A stretch of 64,000 nucleotides of DNA from Allopusillimonas sp048270225 (lineage in GTDB: Bacteria > Pseudomonadota > Gammaproteobacteria > Burkholderiales > Burkholderiaceae_B). Positions within the stretch are counted from its first letter, which is position 1. Each line of letters opens with the position of its first letter. The notes under the pieces were generated by a model that was not told the DNA's origin, searched no databases, and worked only from the letters and a program-made list of their open reading frames with translations. Positions 25,904 through 34,239 of the stretch are shown piece after piece. Both the position numbers and the translations under genes were made by a program. The stretch is taken from the NCBI GenBank assembly GCA_048270225.1, contig JBLWTG010000011.1, positions 1 to 64,000 on the forward strand, in the 5' to 3' direction.

Positions 25904-26257
25904 TCAACTGCCTCGATACGTGGACCAGGTCCATGGTGTGGTCACCAGGGGCACGTGGTAGTTCTCCTCCGGCTTGGCCACCCCGAAGCGCAGTACCACC
26001 TGATCGACAAAACGCGGCTCAGGAACGCTCACGCCCTTGCCTGCAAAGTAATCGCCAATATGAAACTCCAGCTCGTACACGCCTTTTTGCAGGGCATCGC
26101 CCTGCAGCAGAGGCTGGTCGCAGCGGCCATCGCTGTTGGTGACTGTATCGGCCAGCAGTGCGCGGCCGTCATCCTGAATGCGGTACAGCGCGATGCGCAC
26201 CCCCTGAGCCGGCTTGCCGTGCATGGTGTCAAGAACGTGGGTGGAAAGCTTACCCAT
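25904..26257 (-). CDS. uraH: 5-Hydroxyisourate hydrolase (transthyretin-like)
   Basis: 117 residues with the transthyretin-like fold and the diagnostic C-terminal YRGS. The N-terminus GKLSTHVLDTMHGKPAQGVRI carries the active-site His, and the middle R-I and H residues also match. It opens 5-hydroxyisourate to OHCU, the step after PuuD. The start is ATG 26257; a longer in-frame start at 26281 lies in the operator region. It is divergent from the GntR gene and first in the uraH-puuD unit. Confidence 0.95.
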   Translation of the reverse strand: MGKLSTHVLDTMHGKPAQGVRIALYRIQDDGRALLADTVTNSDGRCDQPLLQGDALQKGVYELEFHIGDYFAGKGVSVPEPRFVDQVVLRFGVAKPEENYHVPLVTTPWTWSTYRGS

Positions 26258-26264
26258 GATGTCT

Positions 26265-26324
26265 CCAATAATTGTCAACAATTTATGTTGACGATTTTGA
26301 GTTAATCACCAATAATTGTCAACA
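26265..26324. promoter_or_regulatory. Candidate GntR operators between uraH and the GntR gene
   Basis: The 16-base string CCAATAATTGTCAACA occurs twice, at 26265-26280 and 26309-26324, 44 bases apart. The first is part of an inverted pair GTCAACA-N5-TGTTGAC, and ATTGT-CA-ACAAT fits the GntR consensus of GT and AC half-sites. The sites lie between two divergent genes, so the GntR product at 26348 probably represses both uraH-puuD and itself. Binding is inferred. Confidence 0.6.
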
Positions 26325-26347
26325 GACCTCCAAGAGAAATTTCGATC

Positions 26348-27106
26348 ATGCTGCACCTGACTTCGCATCACGATGTAACAGCCTCGCCTGAAGCGCCCAA
26401 GGCATCGTCATGGCGCGCCTCCTATGACCCCAGCGAGCGCACCGAGGCCGATCGCGTCTACGACGATATCTTCGATGCCGTCATGGACAGGCGCCTGCTC
26501 CCCGGCGCCAAGCTCACCGAAGCCACAATATGCAAAGTATTCTCATGCTCGCGCAGCACGGTACGCGCGGTGCTGTCGGCCCTGGCCCATAACAAGATCG
26601 CCGATATCGAACCGAATCGCGGCGCCTTCGTCCGGCAGCCCGGCGCCAAGGAAACCCGCGACGTGTTCGAGATGCGCCGGCGCATGGAATGCATGATCAT
26701 CGACATGCTGCTGACCCTGTCGGACCTGCCCGCCCGCCTCAAACCTCTGTACGCCATGGTGGCGCGCGAGCGCCAGGCCTTCGAGCGCGGCGACCGCATC
26801 AGCTGGATACGGCTGTCCAACGCTTTTCACGTCGAAATGGCGCATCTGCTGGGCAATGCGGTCCTCACGGAAATCATGCACGGCCTGTGCGCACGCACCA
26901 CGCTGATCATTGCCCTGCACGACAGGCCGGGCGAGTCTGCCTGCTCTTACATCGAGCATGAAGATATCCTCGACAAGTTGACCCGCGGCGATGCACAGGG
27001 CGCCAAAGAGGCCATGCATCACCATCTCGCCGATTGCGAAGAGCGCATGGATGAACCGGGCAAAGTCCCGGCCGATCCCTGGCTGGCGTTCAGCATTCAG
27101 CGCTAA
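26348..27106 (+). CDS. GntR-family regulator (FCD/FadR subfamily), likely urate-pathway regulator
   Basis: 252 residues: a ~25-residue lead, a winged helix-turn-helix (AVMDRRLLPGAKLTEATICK, then SRSTVRAVLSALAHNKI), and an all-helical FCD ligand domain (ETRDVFEMRRRMECMII...FHVEMAHLLGN...HEDILDKLTRGDAQGAKEAMHHHL). Encoded between uraH-puuD and puuE and divergent from the former across two identical operator-like sites, it is a likely regulator of urate/allantoin use. puuE follows 26 bases downstream in the same direction and may be co-transcribed. Confidence 0.92.
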   Translation: MLHLTSHHDVTASPEAPKASSWRASYDPSERTEADRVYDDIFDAVMDRRLLPGAKLTEATICKVFSCSRSTVRAVLSALAHNKIADIEPNRGAFVRQPGAKETRDVFEMRRRMECMIIDMLLTLSDLPARLKPLYAMVARERQAFERGDRISWIRLSNAFHVEMAHLLGNAVLTEIMHGLCARTTLIIALHDRPGESACSYIEHEDILDKLTRGDAQGAKEAMHHHLADCEERMDEPGKVPADPWLAFSIQR

Positions 27107-27132
27107 AACACGTTTTCTCCCGGAGCCTGTTC

Positions 27133-28068
27133 ATGCAAGACAACTATCCTCGCGACCTCGTCGGATACGGCCGCAACCCGCCTTTCGCCAACTGGCCGGG
27201 CAAGGCCCGCATCGCGGTTCAGTTCGTGCTCAACTACGAAGAAGGCGGCGAAAACTGCACGCTGCACGGCGACCAGGGGTCCGAGCAGTTCCTGTCAGAA
27301 ATCATCGGCGCGGCCAGTTACCCGGATCGCCATCTTTCCATTGAATCCATCTACGAATATGGCTCGCGCGCGGGGCTGTGGCGCATTCTGCGCGAGTTCG
27401 AGCGACGCGGCCTGCCGCTCACGGTTTTCGCGGTCGGCATGGCGCTCGAACGCCATCCCGAAGCCGCCCAGGCCTTCGTCGAGCTGGGCCATGAGGTCGC
27501 CTGTCACGGCTATCGCTGGATACACTATCAATCCGTGCCAGAGGATGTCGAGCGCGAACACATGCAGCGCTGCGTAGCGCGCATCACCAGACTGCTGGGC
27601 CGCCACCCCGAGGGCTGGTACACCGGCCGCGACAGCCCCAATACCCTCAGGCTGGTCGCCGAAGAAGGCGGCTTTCTGTACGACTCGGACTACTACGGCG
27701 ACGACCTGCCCTTCTGGACGCGCGTGGCGCTGAGCGATGGCACGCACAAGCCGCAGCTCATTGTGCCCTACACCCTGGACACCAACGACATGCGCTTCGC
27801 CTCGGCACAAGGTTTCAACAGCGGAGACCAGTTCTTTACCTATCTCAAGGACGCCTTCGATGTGCTGTACGAAGAAGGCGACGAAACCCCCAAGATGCTG
27901 TCGGTCGGCCTGCATTGCCGGCTGATCGGCCGCCCCGGCCGCTTTGCCGCGCTCAGGCGTTTCCTGGACTACGTCCAGGGGCATGACCGGGTCTGGATTC
28001 CCACACGCGCCGCCATTGCACGCCATTGGGTCGAGGAGCACCCCTGGCGGGAAAGCGCCGGCGCCTGA
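27133..28068 (+). CDS. puuE: Allantoinase, polysaccharide-deacetylase type
   Basis: 311 residues of the NodB/polysaccharide deacetylase fold. Seen: VQFVLNYEEGGE, the SRAGLWRILREFERRGLPLT segment, GHEVACHGYRWIHY (metal-site His pair) and YDSDYYGDDLPFW. This family of allantoinases hydrolyses allantoin to allantoate and is metal-independent or loosely metal-linked, unlike the amidohydrolase AllB. It follows the GntR gene by 26 bases and ends at a clear stem-loop terminator. Confidence 0.93.
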   Translation: MQDNYPRDLVGYGRNPPFANWPGKARIAVQFVLNYEEGGENCTLHGDQGSEQFLSEIIGAASYPDRHLSIESIYEYGSRAGLWRILREFERRGLPLTVFAVGMALERHPEAAQAFVELGHEVACHGYRWIHYQSVPEDVEREHMQRCVARITRLLGRHPEGWYTGRDSPNTLRLVAEEGGFLYDSDYYGDDLPFWTRVALSDGTHKPQLIVPYTLDTNDMRFASAQGFNSGDQFFTYLKDAFDVLYEEGDETPKMLSVGLHCRLIGRPGRFAALRRFLDYVQGHDRVWIPTRAAIARHWVEEHPWRESAGA

Positions 28069-28090
28069 TGCGTCGGCGCCGCCTGTCGCC

Positions 28091-28120
28091 ATGCGCCATC
28101 TTGCGATGGCGTATTTTCTT
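28091..28120 (+). terminator. Terminator after puuE
   Basis: ATGCGCCATC-TTGC-GATGGCGTAT forms a ten-pair stem with one G-T, followed by TTTCTT, 22 bases past the puuE stop. On the minus strand it also sits just beyond the alpha/beta hydrolase stop, so it may serve both. Confidence 0.65.
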
Positions 28121-28132
28121 GCTCACAGACAT

Positions 28133-28888
28133 TCAGTCTTGCAAAAACGCCAGCAGCGCAGCATCGAACAATTCAGGCTGCTCCAAATGCGCCGCATGGC
28201 CGCAACACGGGAGCATGATCATGTTGGCATTGGGGAGCGCCGAGCAAAGCTCGGTCGCGCTGGCGGGAGGATGGCTGCGTTCCTCTTCTCCGAGTATGAC
28301 AAGCGTCCGTGTCCGCGCGCAGCGCAGTCTGCCGGTATAGTCCGCAGCAGAAAAAGCCCGCAACGCTGCCTCCGCCCCCGCTTCCGTCATACCCTGCGCC
28401 GCCTGCAGACATACCTGCAGTGCGTAGTCATGAGGATGGGCAAACCAGTTGCGCACAATACGCGCTGCGGTGACTGCTGAGCCATCCCGGTGCAGCCTGC
28501 GCACCGTGTCGTCCAGGCTTTCGAAGCGCCTTGATGGATCAACCTTCAGACCTGCGCCATACAGCACAGCGGCAGTCAGTCTGTCGCCATGCTGTACCAG
28601 CAGCTCCTGTACCACAAACCCACTCATTGAATGACCGATTACACAGAACCGGTCCAATCCCAGCTCATCCGCCAGCGCCAGCACGGCCAGCGCAAATTCG
28701 GCGACAGTTTTCAGCGGGGGCGACGGCGGCGCCGCGCCGAAGCCTGGCCAGTCTATGGCGATCAGGTCGTAGCGTGGGTGCAGGCGTCTGGAGATATCCG
28801 ACCAGAACCTTGATGACGACGCGAAACCATGCAGCAGGATGATGGCAGGTCCGCTGCCCTCGCGGCGGAAAGTCAATCCGGAATTCAT
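28133..28888 (-). CDS. Alpha/beta-fold hydrolase
   Basis: 251 residues. Oxyanion HGF at 20-22, nucleophile elbow GHSMSG with Ser87, and a late His in CGHAAHLEQPELF; the acid is probably in the ILGEEERSHPP segment. This is the pattern of small esterases, lactonases and C-C hydrolases. It is the last gene of a minus-strand cassette (GntR, MBL hydrolase, TctC receptor, hydrolase), 20 bases after the TctC gene, so it probably works on the same imported compound. The substrate cannot be assigned. Confidence 0.88.
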   Translation of the reverse strand: MNSGLTFRREGSGPAIILLHGFASSSRFWSDISRRLHPRYDLIAIDWPGFGAAPPSPPLKTVAEFALAVLALADELGLDRFCVIGHSMSGFVVQELLVQHGDRLTAAVLYGAGLKVDPSRRFESLDDTVRRLHRDGSAVTAARIVRNWFAHPHDYALQVCLQAAQGMTEAGAEAALRAFSAADYTGRLRCARTRTLVILGEEERSHPPASATELCSALPNANMIMLPCCGHAAHLEQPELFDAALLAFLQD

Positions 28889-28908
28889 GGAAATAGCGCC
28901 TTGCTTGA

Positions 28909-29892
28909 TCAGTTCAGCCTGACGCCGGCTTTCTCAATCACACCCTTCCAGTAAGGCGCCTCCTTGGCAAGCTCTTCTTTGAACTGCACGGGGGACCCCG
29001 GCGCCGCGACAAAGCCCAGTCCCGCAAGCTTTTTGCGCACCTCAGGGTTAGCCAGCGCCTTCTGCAAGGCCTTGCTGAGGGTGTCAATGATGGCCTTGTC
29101 CGTGCCTGCCGGCGCGGCCAGCCCCCACCAGTTGCTGACCACAGCATTGCCTATGCCTACTTCACCAGTCGTAGGCACATCGGGCAACGCATCAAAGCGG
29201 TGAGCCGAGGCAACAGCCAGAGGGATGATCTTTCCAGTGGACAAATAAGACGACGCTATGCCGTAGCCGCCGATATAGATCTGGATTTCATTGGCCAGCA
29301 AGGCCTGCACACCTGGGCCTGAGCCCCGGTACTGAACGGCCACCATATCGCCCCCCACCGCGTCGGAAAGCATCCAGCCCGACAACGCAGGCGTCGTACC
29401 GGCGCCCGGCGTGCCATAGTTCATTTCGCCTCGATGCGCTTTCGCATAATCCTTGAACTGCGCAAAATTCTTGGCGGGAACCTGTGTATTCATATAAACG
29501 AAGGCTGGCACATCCACGACTTTACCTATCGGCTCGAAATCCTTGAGCGGCTCGTAGCCCATATCCTTGTACAGATACTGATTAATGACGAAATTATTGG
29601 TAGCGCCCAGGACCAGGGTGTAGCCATCTGGCTCGGCTCTTGCCACGAACTGCGAACCAATGTTTCCACCCGCTCCGCTTTTATATTCAATGACCACTGA
29701 TTGACCCAGCTCTTTGGACAGCAGCGGCTGAACAATGCGCAGGACGATATCGCCCGCCGCGCTGGGCGAATAGGGCAAAACGATACGCACCGGCTGATCG
29801 GGATAGGCGGCCAGGACGGGCTCGGCGAAGGCCGCCAGCATCAGCAGCACCGCGCCCAGCCAAGCTCTCATTGCATGTAATCCGGAAGGCAT
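28909..29892 (-). CDS. TctC/Bug-family periplasmic receptor
   Basis: 327 residues with a signal peptide (cleavage near VLAA) then YPDQPVRIVLPYSPSAAGD, the characteristic start of tripartite tricarboxylate transporter receptors. GYTLVLGATNNFVINQYLY and YGTPGAGTTPALSG are also typical. The start ATG 29892 has AGGAG five or six bases upstream. No TctA/TctB membrane genes are in the window; such orphan receptors are very common in Alcaligenaceae. It lies between the MBL-fold hydrolase and the alpha/beta hydrolase. Confidence 0.93.
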   Translation of the reverse strand: MPSGLHAMRAWLGAVLLMLAAFAEPVLAAYPDQPVRIVLPYSPSAAGDIVLRIVQPLLSKELGQSVVIEYKSGAGGNIGSQFVARAEPDGYTLVLGATNNFVINQYLYKDMGYEPLKDFEPIGKVVDVPAFVYMNTQVPAKNFAQFKDYAKAHRGEMNYGTPGAGTTPALSGWMLSDAVGGDMVAVQYRGSGPGVQALLANEIQIYIGGYGIASSYLSTGKIIPLAVASAHRFDALPDVPTTGEVGIGNAVVSNWWGLAAPAGTDKAIIDTLSKALQKALANPEVRKKLAGLGFVAAPGSPVQFKEELAKEAPYWKGVIEKAGVRLN

Positions 29893-29934
29893 AACAAGCT
29901 CCTGAAAAGATTCAGAAAAGAACAGCTTCGCGTG

Positions 29935-30828
29935 CTACAGATCGATACGCATCAAGTCAGTCGCCAGACGCAGTTCACCCTTATAGCTTTTGCGTATATC
30001 CCGCGCGACTTCGTCCAGGCGCTCCGGCCCCATAAGATCAATCGGCAAATGGTTTTTCGCGGCACGCTTGATAACGGGACTGGTCGAATCATAGTGGCCA
30101 AAATGGGTGGCAACCAGGCTTTTAACACCAGCCTTTACCGCAATGTCGCCCAACTGCAGCGGACTGGTATGCGCATAAGTGCCGACACCCGATTTCGCAC
30201 GATGCTCAAGAAAGGACTCAGGAAAAGTACATTCGTGAATCAACAGGTCAGCGTCCTTGGCCAAGCGAATCATGGAATCACACGGCGCCGTATCGCCGCT
30301 GAATGCCACAATCTTGCCCTCCGCTTCGAATCGTATGCCGAAGCAATCCGTGATCTCGGTGGGTATGTGATCAACAAGGTCAACGTACACCTTCACATCT
30401 TCATCCTCATACATCAGGCCCGGCGATACTTCGACTACCTCAGGGCGCACAGCCTCGATATTCTTTTGCCTCACCGCATACGAAGCCCTTGCCTTGATAT
30501 CCAGGCGAAAAGCGCCATTCTCGAACGAATGGTCGACAAAATCCTGCGTGCCGCGCGGGCCGAAAACCTTGAGCCTGCCTTCACGATTGAACACCCAACT
30601 GGACAACACAAAAAACGGAAGCCCACAAACGTGGTCGTAGTGCAGATGGCTGAGAAATACCCAGGGAACATCCGCTGGATTGATGTTGGCCTTGACCATC
30701 TGGCGAGTGGAGCCTTCACCACAATCAAAAAGATAATTCTTGCCATTGTCCAGCGTCACGAGAATGGATGATTGCGCGCGGTCGGGGTCTGGCAACGCCG
30801 CGCCCGTACCCAGCATAGTGATTTTCAA
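29935..30828 (-). CDS. Metallo-beta-lactamase-fold hydrolase (RNase Z-like subgroup)
   Basis: 297 residues. The N-terminus MKITMLGTGAALPDPDRAQS and metal motif HLHYDH at 61-66 place it with RNase Z/ElaC-like and related MBL hydrolases; later ligands are in FSGDTAPCDS and ATHFGHY. The start is a TTG at 30828 with GAGGAG six bases upstream; the frame stays open to 31014 but that part is unlike the family. In a cassette with a TctC receptor and an alpha/beta hydrolase, hydrolysis of an ester, lactone or sulfate is more likely than tRNA processing. Base composition looks lower in GC than its neighbours. Confidence 0.85.
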   Translation of the reverse strand: MKITMLGTGAALPDPDRAQSSILVTLDNGKNYLFDCGEGSTRQMVKANINPADVPWVFLSHLHYDHVCGLPFFVLSSWVFNREGRLKVFGPRGTQDFVDHSFENGAFRLDIKARASYAVRQKNIEAVRPEVVEVSPGLMYEDEDVKVYVDLVDHIPTEITDCFGIRFEAEGKIVAFSGDTAPCDSMIRLAKDADLLIHECTFPESFLEHRAKSGVGTYAHTSPLQLGDIAVKAGVKSLVATHFGHYDSTSPVIKRAAKNHLPIDLMGPERLDEVARDIRKSYKGELRLATDLMRIDL

Positions 30829-30869
30829 GATAGTCTCCTCGACGAGTCCATGGAATAGCTTCAGTTTTA

Positions 30870-30891
30870 AAAGTACGCTTTTTGGTACTTT
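30870..30891. promoter_or_regulatory. Candidate operator upstream of the MBL-fold gene
   Basis: AAAGTAC-N8-GTACTTT, perfect seven-base arms, about 40 bases upstream of the MBL-fold start in an AT-rich promoter-like stretch. The adjacent HutC-type GntR (31087) is the natural candidate to bind it. Confidence 0.55.
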
Positions 30892-31086
30892 ATAGTTGAA
30901 GCCTGAAATATTCAACAGAAAATTCACGGTGCGTAAGGTGCACGCCTCTGGGAAACAAGGGAATACCCCAATGAACGAAAAGGCGGCTGCGTGCGACAAA
31001 CGGCTAGCGCACAAGGCTTGGATCAGAATGGCTGGGCTGTCAGAACAGCAATAACGCTCCTGCTGCCAGGCGGCAGCGAATGTGCG

Positions 31087-31842
31087 TCATTCCTTTTCGT
31101 CAAACGGCTGGAAATGCGTTTCGATATATAGATACTTGGCGGGGTAGAGTATGCGTGCGGCGTACACGGTTTCCTGCTGCGCGTTCTTGGCAATACGCAA
31201 GGCCTGAGCAACAGGCATCCCAATATCGATATCCAGATGCCTGGCCACTTGGGCGTCGGCCGCGCGTATGGTCAGCATCTGGGTTGCCGTCCGCAGCTCA
31301 TCGCTGAAATGCCTGGCCATCACTGGCAACACGGGTTCGGACTCGAAGGCCTTCTTCTGCTGGCAAGCCAGACGTTCGGCAACATAGACTGTATTAAGAC
31401 TGTAAGCGATGTCTGCAGTCCGATTGATACGCGTGGTCCACCAATAGGATTGGGCAACCTGCTCACTGGACAGCTCTAGAGGAAGCCCTCCCTGGCCTAC
31501 CTCCAGAACGGTAAAGCTCACGTCAAGATGTTCGATATGTCTGACCAGAGAACGCCAGTCTGTAGGCAGCATCAGCCAGTGCTCTTTGGCCGCATCGCCG
31601 ATCACAAAAGTACCTTTGCCCCGGGTGCGCTCAATCAGGCCTTCGCGCGCCAGCTCATCCAATGCCGCACGTACCGTTGCGCGCGATACCCCGTACTGCT
31701 CAACCAGTTCAGGCAACGTGGGAATCTGTGTGCCTATCGGCCACTCGCCACGCTCCAGCCGCGATCGCAAAATGTACTTAATCTTCAGAGACAGGGGCAG
31801 GCGCGTACGCTTGCGCAGCGTGGCATCCAGGGCAGGTGTCAT
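31087..31842 (-). CDS. GntR-family regulator (HutC/UTRA subfamily)
   Basis: 251 residues: winged helix-turn-helix with IPTLPELVEQYGVSRATVRA and ALDELAREGLIERTRGKGTFV, then a UTRA ligand domain (VARHLDIDIGMPVAQALRI, ILYPAKYLYIETHFQP). HutC-type regulators usually repress a neighbouring catabolic unit until a small ligand binds. Here the MBL-TctC-hydrolase genes lie directly downstream on the same strand behind an inverted repeat. The gene is only three bases from the upstream LysR stop. Confidence 0.92.
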   Translation of the reverse strand: MTPALDATLRKRTRLPLSLKIKYILRSRLERGEWPIGTQIPTLPELVEQYGVSRATVRAALDELAREGLIERTRGKGTFVIGDAAKEHWLMLPTDWRSLVRHIEHLDVSFTVLEVGQGGLPLELSSEQVAQSYWWTTRINRTADIAYSLNTVYVAERLACQQKKAFESEPVLPVMARHFSDELRTATQMLTIRAADAQVARHLDIDIGMPVAQALRIAKNAQQETVYAARILYPAKYLYIETHFQPFDEKE

Positions 31843-31845
31843 CGC

Positions 31846-32784
31846 CTAAGCCTGCGCCTCGCCCAGCTCCCGGCCGCAGTCGCCCAGCAAGCGGCGCAGC
31901 CAGCGGTGCGAGGCGGATTGGTGGTTGCGTTCGTGCCAGAGCTGGTAAAAGCGCATGGGCGGAAACGGCAGGGGCGCCGGCAAAATGGCCAGCGGCAGCA
32001 AATTGGCGTAAAAGGTCGCGAAATGCCGCGAGGTGGTAAAGACCAGATCTGTGCCGGCCAGCAGATAAGGCGCCAGATTGAAGGACTGCACGACCAGCCG
32101 TTCGTCGCGCTCAATGCGCGCCGAGGCCAGCACGCTGTCGATGACGCCGCGCTGGGTAATCGAATAGGGCAAAGGCACGACATGGGCAGCCTGCTGGTAA
32201 TCCTGCAGCGTCATGCCCTGCCTGGCCAGCGGATGATCGGCGGCCACCAGGCAGACGATCTCGTCTTCAAGCAAAACCGACAAGTGCATGCGGTCAGGCG
32301 GCTCGGGCCAGTTGCCGATGACCACATCCAGATCGCCCTCGGCCAGCGAGCGCTCGAAATCAACGTCCGGTCCCAGTGCGTGCACCGTAAGGCGCGCGTT
32401 GGGCGCTTCGCGCCGCAGGCGGGCGGACACATTGCCCATGAACACCGGCGCCAGGTAGTCTGGCGAGCCTACCCGGAAATCCTGCCTGGAAGTAAAGGGC
32501 TCGAATGTTTCGGGCTGGGCAATCATGCTGTCAATCTGCGCCAGCGCGCCTTTGGCATGCTCAAGCAGGCTGAGCGCACGTTCCGTGGGCACCATGCCGC
32601 CTTTCTCACGGACCAGCAGAGGGTCGCCCAGTATGCCGCGCAGCCGCCGCAGGGCAACGCTCACGGTAGGCTGCGACTGGTTCAGCTTGAGCGCGACGCG
32701 CGAGACGCTGCGTTCCGCCACAAGCAGGCAGAACACCTTGAGCAAATAGGTATCCAGTTCTTCAGCGCTGCGCCGCACCGTCAT
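31846..32784 (-). CDS. LysR-family regulator (paralogue of the one at 39427)
   Basis: 312 residues. Helix-turn-helix RSVSRVALKLNQSQPTVSVA, LRRLRGILGDPLLVREKGG, effector domain with GSPDYLAPVF and the C-terminal FPPMRFYQLWHERNH. ATG 32784 is chosen over two nearby ATGs because AGGAGG lies seven bases upstream. It is strikingly similar to the LysR at 39427 (GTPDYLDALF, FPPMRFYQLWHKRAH), so the pair bracket the xdh-guaD genes. It probably regulates purine catabolism or the adjacent cassette. Confidence 0.92.
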   Translation of the reverse strand: MTVRRSAEELDTYLLKVFCLLVAERSVSRVALKLNQSQPTVSVALRRLRGILGDPLLVREKGGMVPTERALSLLEHAKGALAQIDSMIAQPETFEPFTSRQDFRVGSPDYLAPVFMGNVSARLRREAPNARLTVHALGPDVDFERSLAEGDLDVVIGNWPEPPDRMHLSVLLEDEIVCLVAADHPLARQGMTLQDYQQAAHVVPLPYSITQRGVIDSVLASARIERDERLVVQSFNLAPYLLAGTDLVFTTSRHFATFYANLLPLAILPAPLPFPPMRFYQLWHERNHQSASHRWLRRLLGDCGRELGEAQA

Positions 32785-32808
32785 TGTCATTCCTCCTGAA
32801 TCATGCAT

Positions 32809-32834
32809 GCCGCGCCGCTTCTGCGCGGCGCGGC
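32809..32834 (-). terminator. Strong stem-loop after guaD
   Basis: GCCGCGCCGC and GCGGCGCGGC pair perfectly (ten GC-rich pairs, six-base loop) about 50 bases past the guaD stop and just before the next LysR start. No T-tract follows, so it may slow rather than fully stop transcription of the xdh-guaD operon. Confidence 0.5.
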
Positions 32835-32885
32835 CAGAGTCATGATATAGGAATCCGACGGGAATGCGCTATTTTGAGAACAGAC

Positions 32886-34229
32886 TCAGGATGACCGCGC
32901 CTGCAGCCGGCGGCCGGCGGCGTATGTGGCCGCCACGGCGCGGTCGTCGCCCAGCATCGCCAGCGCAAACAGCAGTTCTTCCAGCGAGCCGGCCTGCGCC
33001 GTGCGGCGCGACAGCAGCGGCGTGGCCTGCGGATCCAGCACGATGAAATCGGCCTCGGCGCCAGGCTTCAGCGTACCGATCTGGCCATCCAGGCCCAGCG
33101 ACTGCGCGGCCCCCTGCGTGGCCAGATAGAACATGCTCAGCGCACTCAGGTGATAGCCCGACAGGCGCGCCACCTTGTGCGCTTCGTTCATGGTCTGGAG
33201 CATGGAAAAGGATGAACCGCCCCCTACATCGGTGGCCAGCGACACTGGCATGCCTGTGGTTTCCGCCGAGGCGAAATCGAACAGTCCGCTGCCCAGAAAC
33301 TGATTGGAGGTCGGACAATGCGCCGCCAGTGCGCCGGCATCGCGCATGCGGCGCCTGTCCGTGTCATCAAGCCAGATGCAATGTCCATAGACCGCGCGCG
33401 GCCGCAGCAATCCGTACTGATCATAGATATCGAGATAGCTGCGATAGCCTGGATACAGCTGCTCCACCCACTTGACCTCGTCAGGGTTCTCCGCCACATG
33501 GCTCTGGATGAAGATGTCCTGATAGCGCTGCGCCAGCTCGCTGCATACGCCCAGCTGCGCCGGCGTCGAGGTCGGCGCAAAGCGCGGCGTCAGGGCGTAC
33601 AGCTGGCGTCCGGTGCCATGCCAGCGCTGGATAAGGGCTTCGCTCTCGCGCCCGCCCGACTCTGCCGTATCGCGCAGAAACTCGGGACAATTCCTGTCCA
33701 TCAGCACCTTGCCCGCCACCATGCGCAGATTGCGCTCATGGCTGGCGCTGAAAAAGGCCTCCGCCGAGCCCGGATGCACAGTGCAGTAGACCAGCGCCGT
33801 AGTCGTGCCGCAGCGCTGCAGCTCGTCCAGGAAAAAATCGGCGACCTCGGCGGCGTACGCAGGATTGTCAAAACGCCTTTCCGTTGGAAACGTCCAGGTC
33901 TCCAGCCAGGGCAACAGGCCGGCGGCCGGCGAGGCTATCATGTCCGTCTGCGGATAATGGATATGCGTATCGATAAAACCCGGCATGATCAGCTTGCCGC
34001 GCAAGTCCGTCACCGGTGTGTCCGCCCCCAGGCTTGGCGCCAGGGCCCGGTAATCGCCGATCTGCGCAATGCGGCCGTCCTTGACCACAAGCAGACCGTC
34101 TTCCAGAAAGACGGTTGCATCCTCGCCCGCTGCACCGGCGGGCGAGCCGGTAAAGTACAGCAAACGGGAACGGTAGGCCGCACAAGGGCCCTGGCCGCCC
34201 GCGGCGGCAGTGATATGGCTTGGATTCAT
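32886..34229 (-). CDS. guaD: Guanine deaminase
   Basis: A 447-residue amidohydrolase converting guanine to xanthine. Seen: KLIMPGFIDTHIHYPQTDM (two metal His), WTFPTERRF, SHVAENPDEVKWV, YGHCIWLDD, HCPTSNQFLGSGLFDF and LATDVGGGSSFSML (metal Asp). All are guanine deaminase hallmarks. ATG 34229 is taken as the start; an in-frame ATG at 34250 would overlap xdhC by 11 bases. It is the last gene of the xdhABC-guaD run, so guanine enters the route one step before xanthine oxidation. Confidence 0.95.
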   Translation of the reverse strand: MNPSHITAAAGGQGPCAAYRSRLLYFTGSPAGAAGEDATVFLEDGLLVVKDGRIAQIGDYRALAPSLGADTPVTDLRGKLIMPGFIDTHIHYPQTDMIASPAAGLLPWLETWTFPTERRFDNPAYAAEVADFFLDELQRCGTTTALVYCTVHPGSAEAFFSASHERNLRMVAGKVLMDRNCPEFLRDTAESGGRESEALIQRWHGTGRQLYALTPRFAPTSTPAQLGVCSELAQRYQDIFIQSHVAENPDEVKWVEQLYPGYRSYLDIYDQYGLLRPRAVYGHCIWLDDTDRRRMRDAGALAAHCPTSNQFLGSGLFDFASAETTGMPVSLATDVGGGSSFSMLQTMNEAHKVARLSGYHLSALSMFYLATQGAAQSLGLDGQIGTLKPGAEADFIVLDPQATPLLSRRTAQAGSLEELLFALAMLGDDRAVAATYAAGRRLQARSS

Positions 34230-34239
34230 ACTGGATTCG

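Noticed and set aside
28133..28888. The alpha/beta hydrolase as the missing allantoate-degrading enzyme
   Set aside because: Its serine-nucleophile fold is unlike known allantoate amidohydrolases or allantoicases, and it belongs to a separately controlled cassette.
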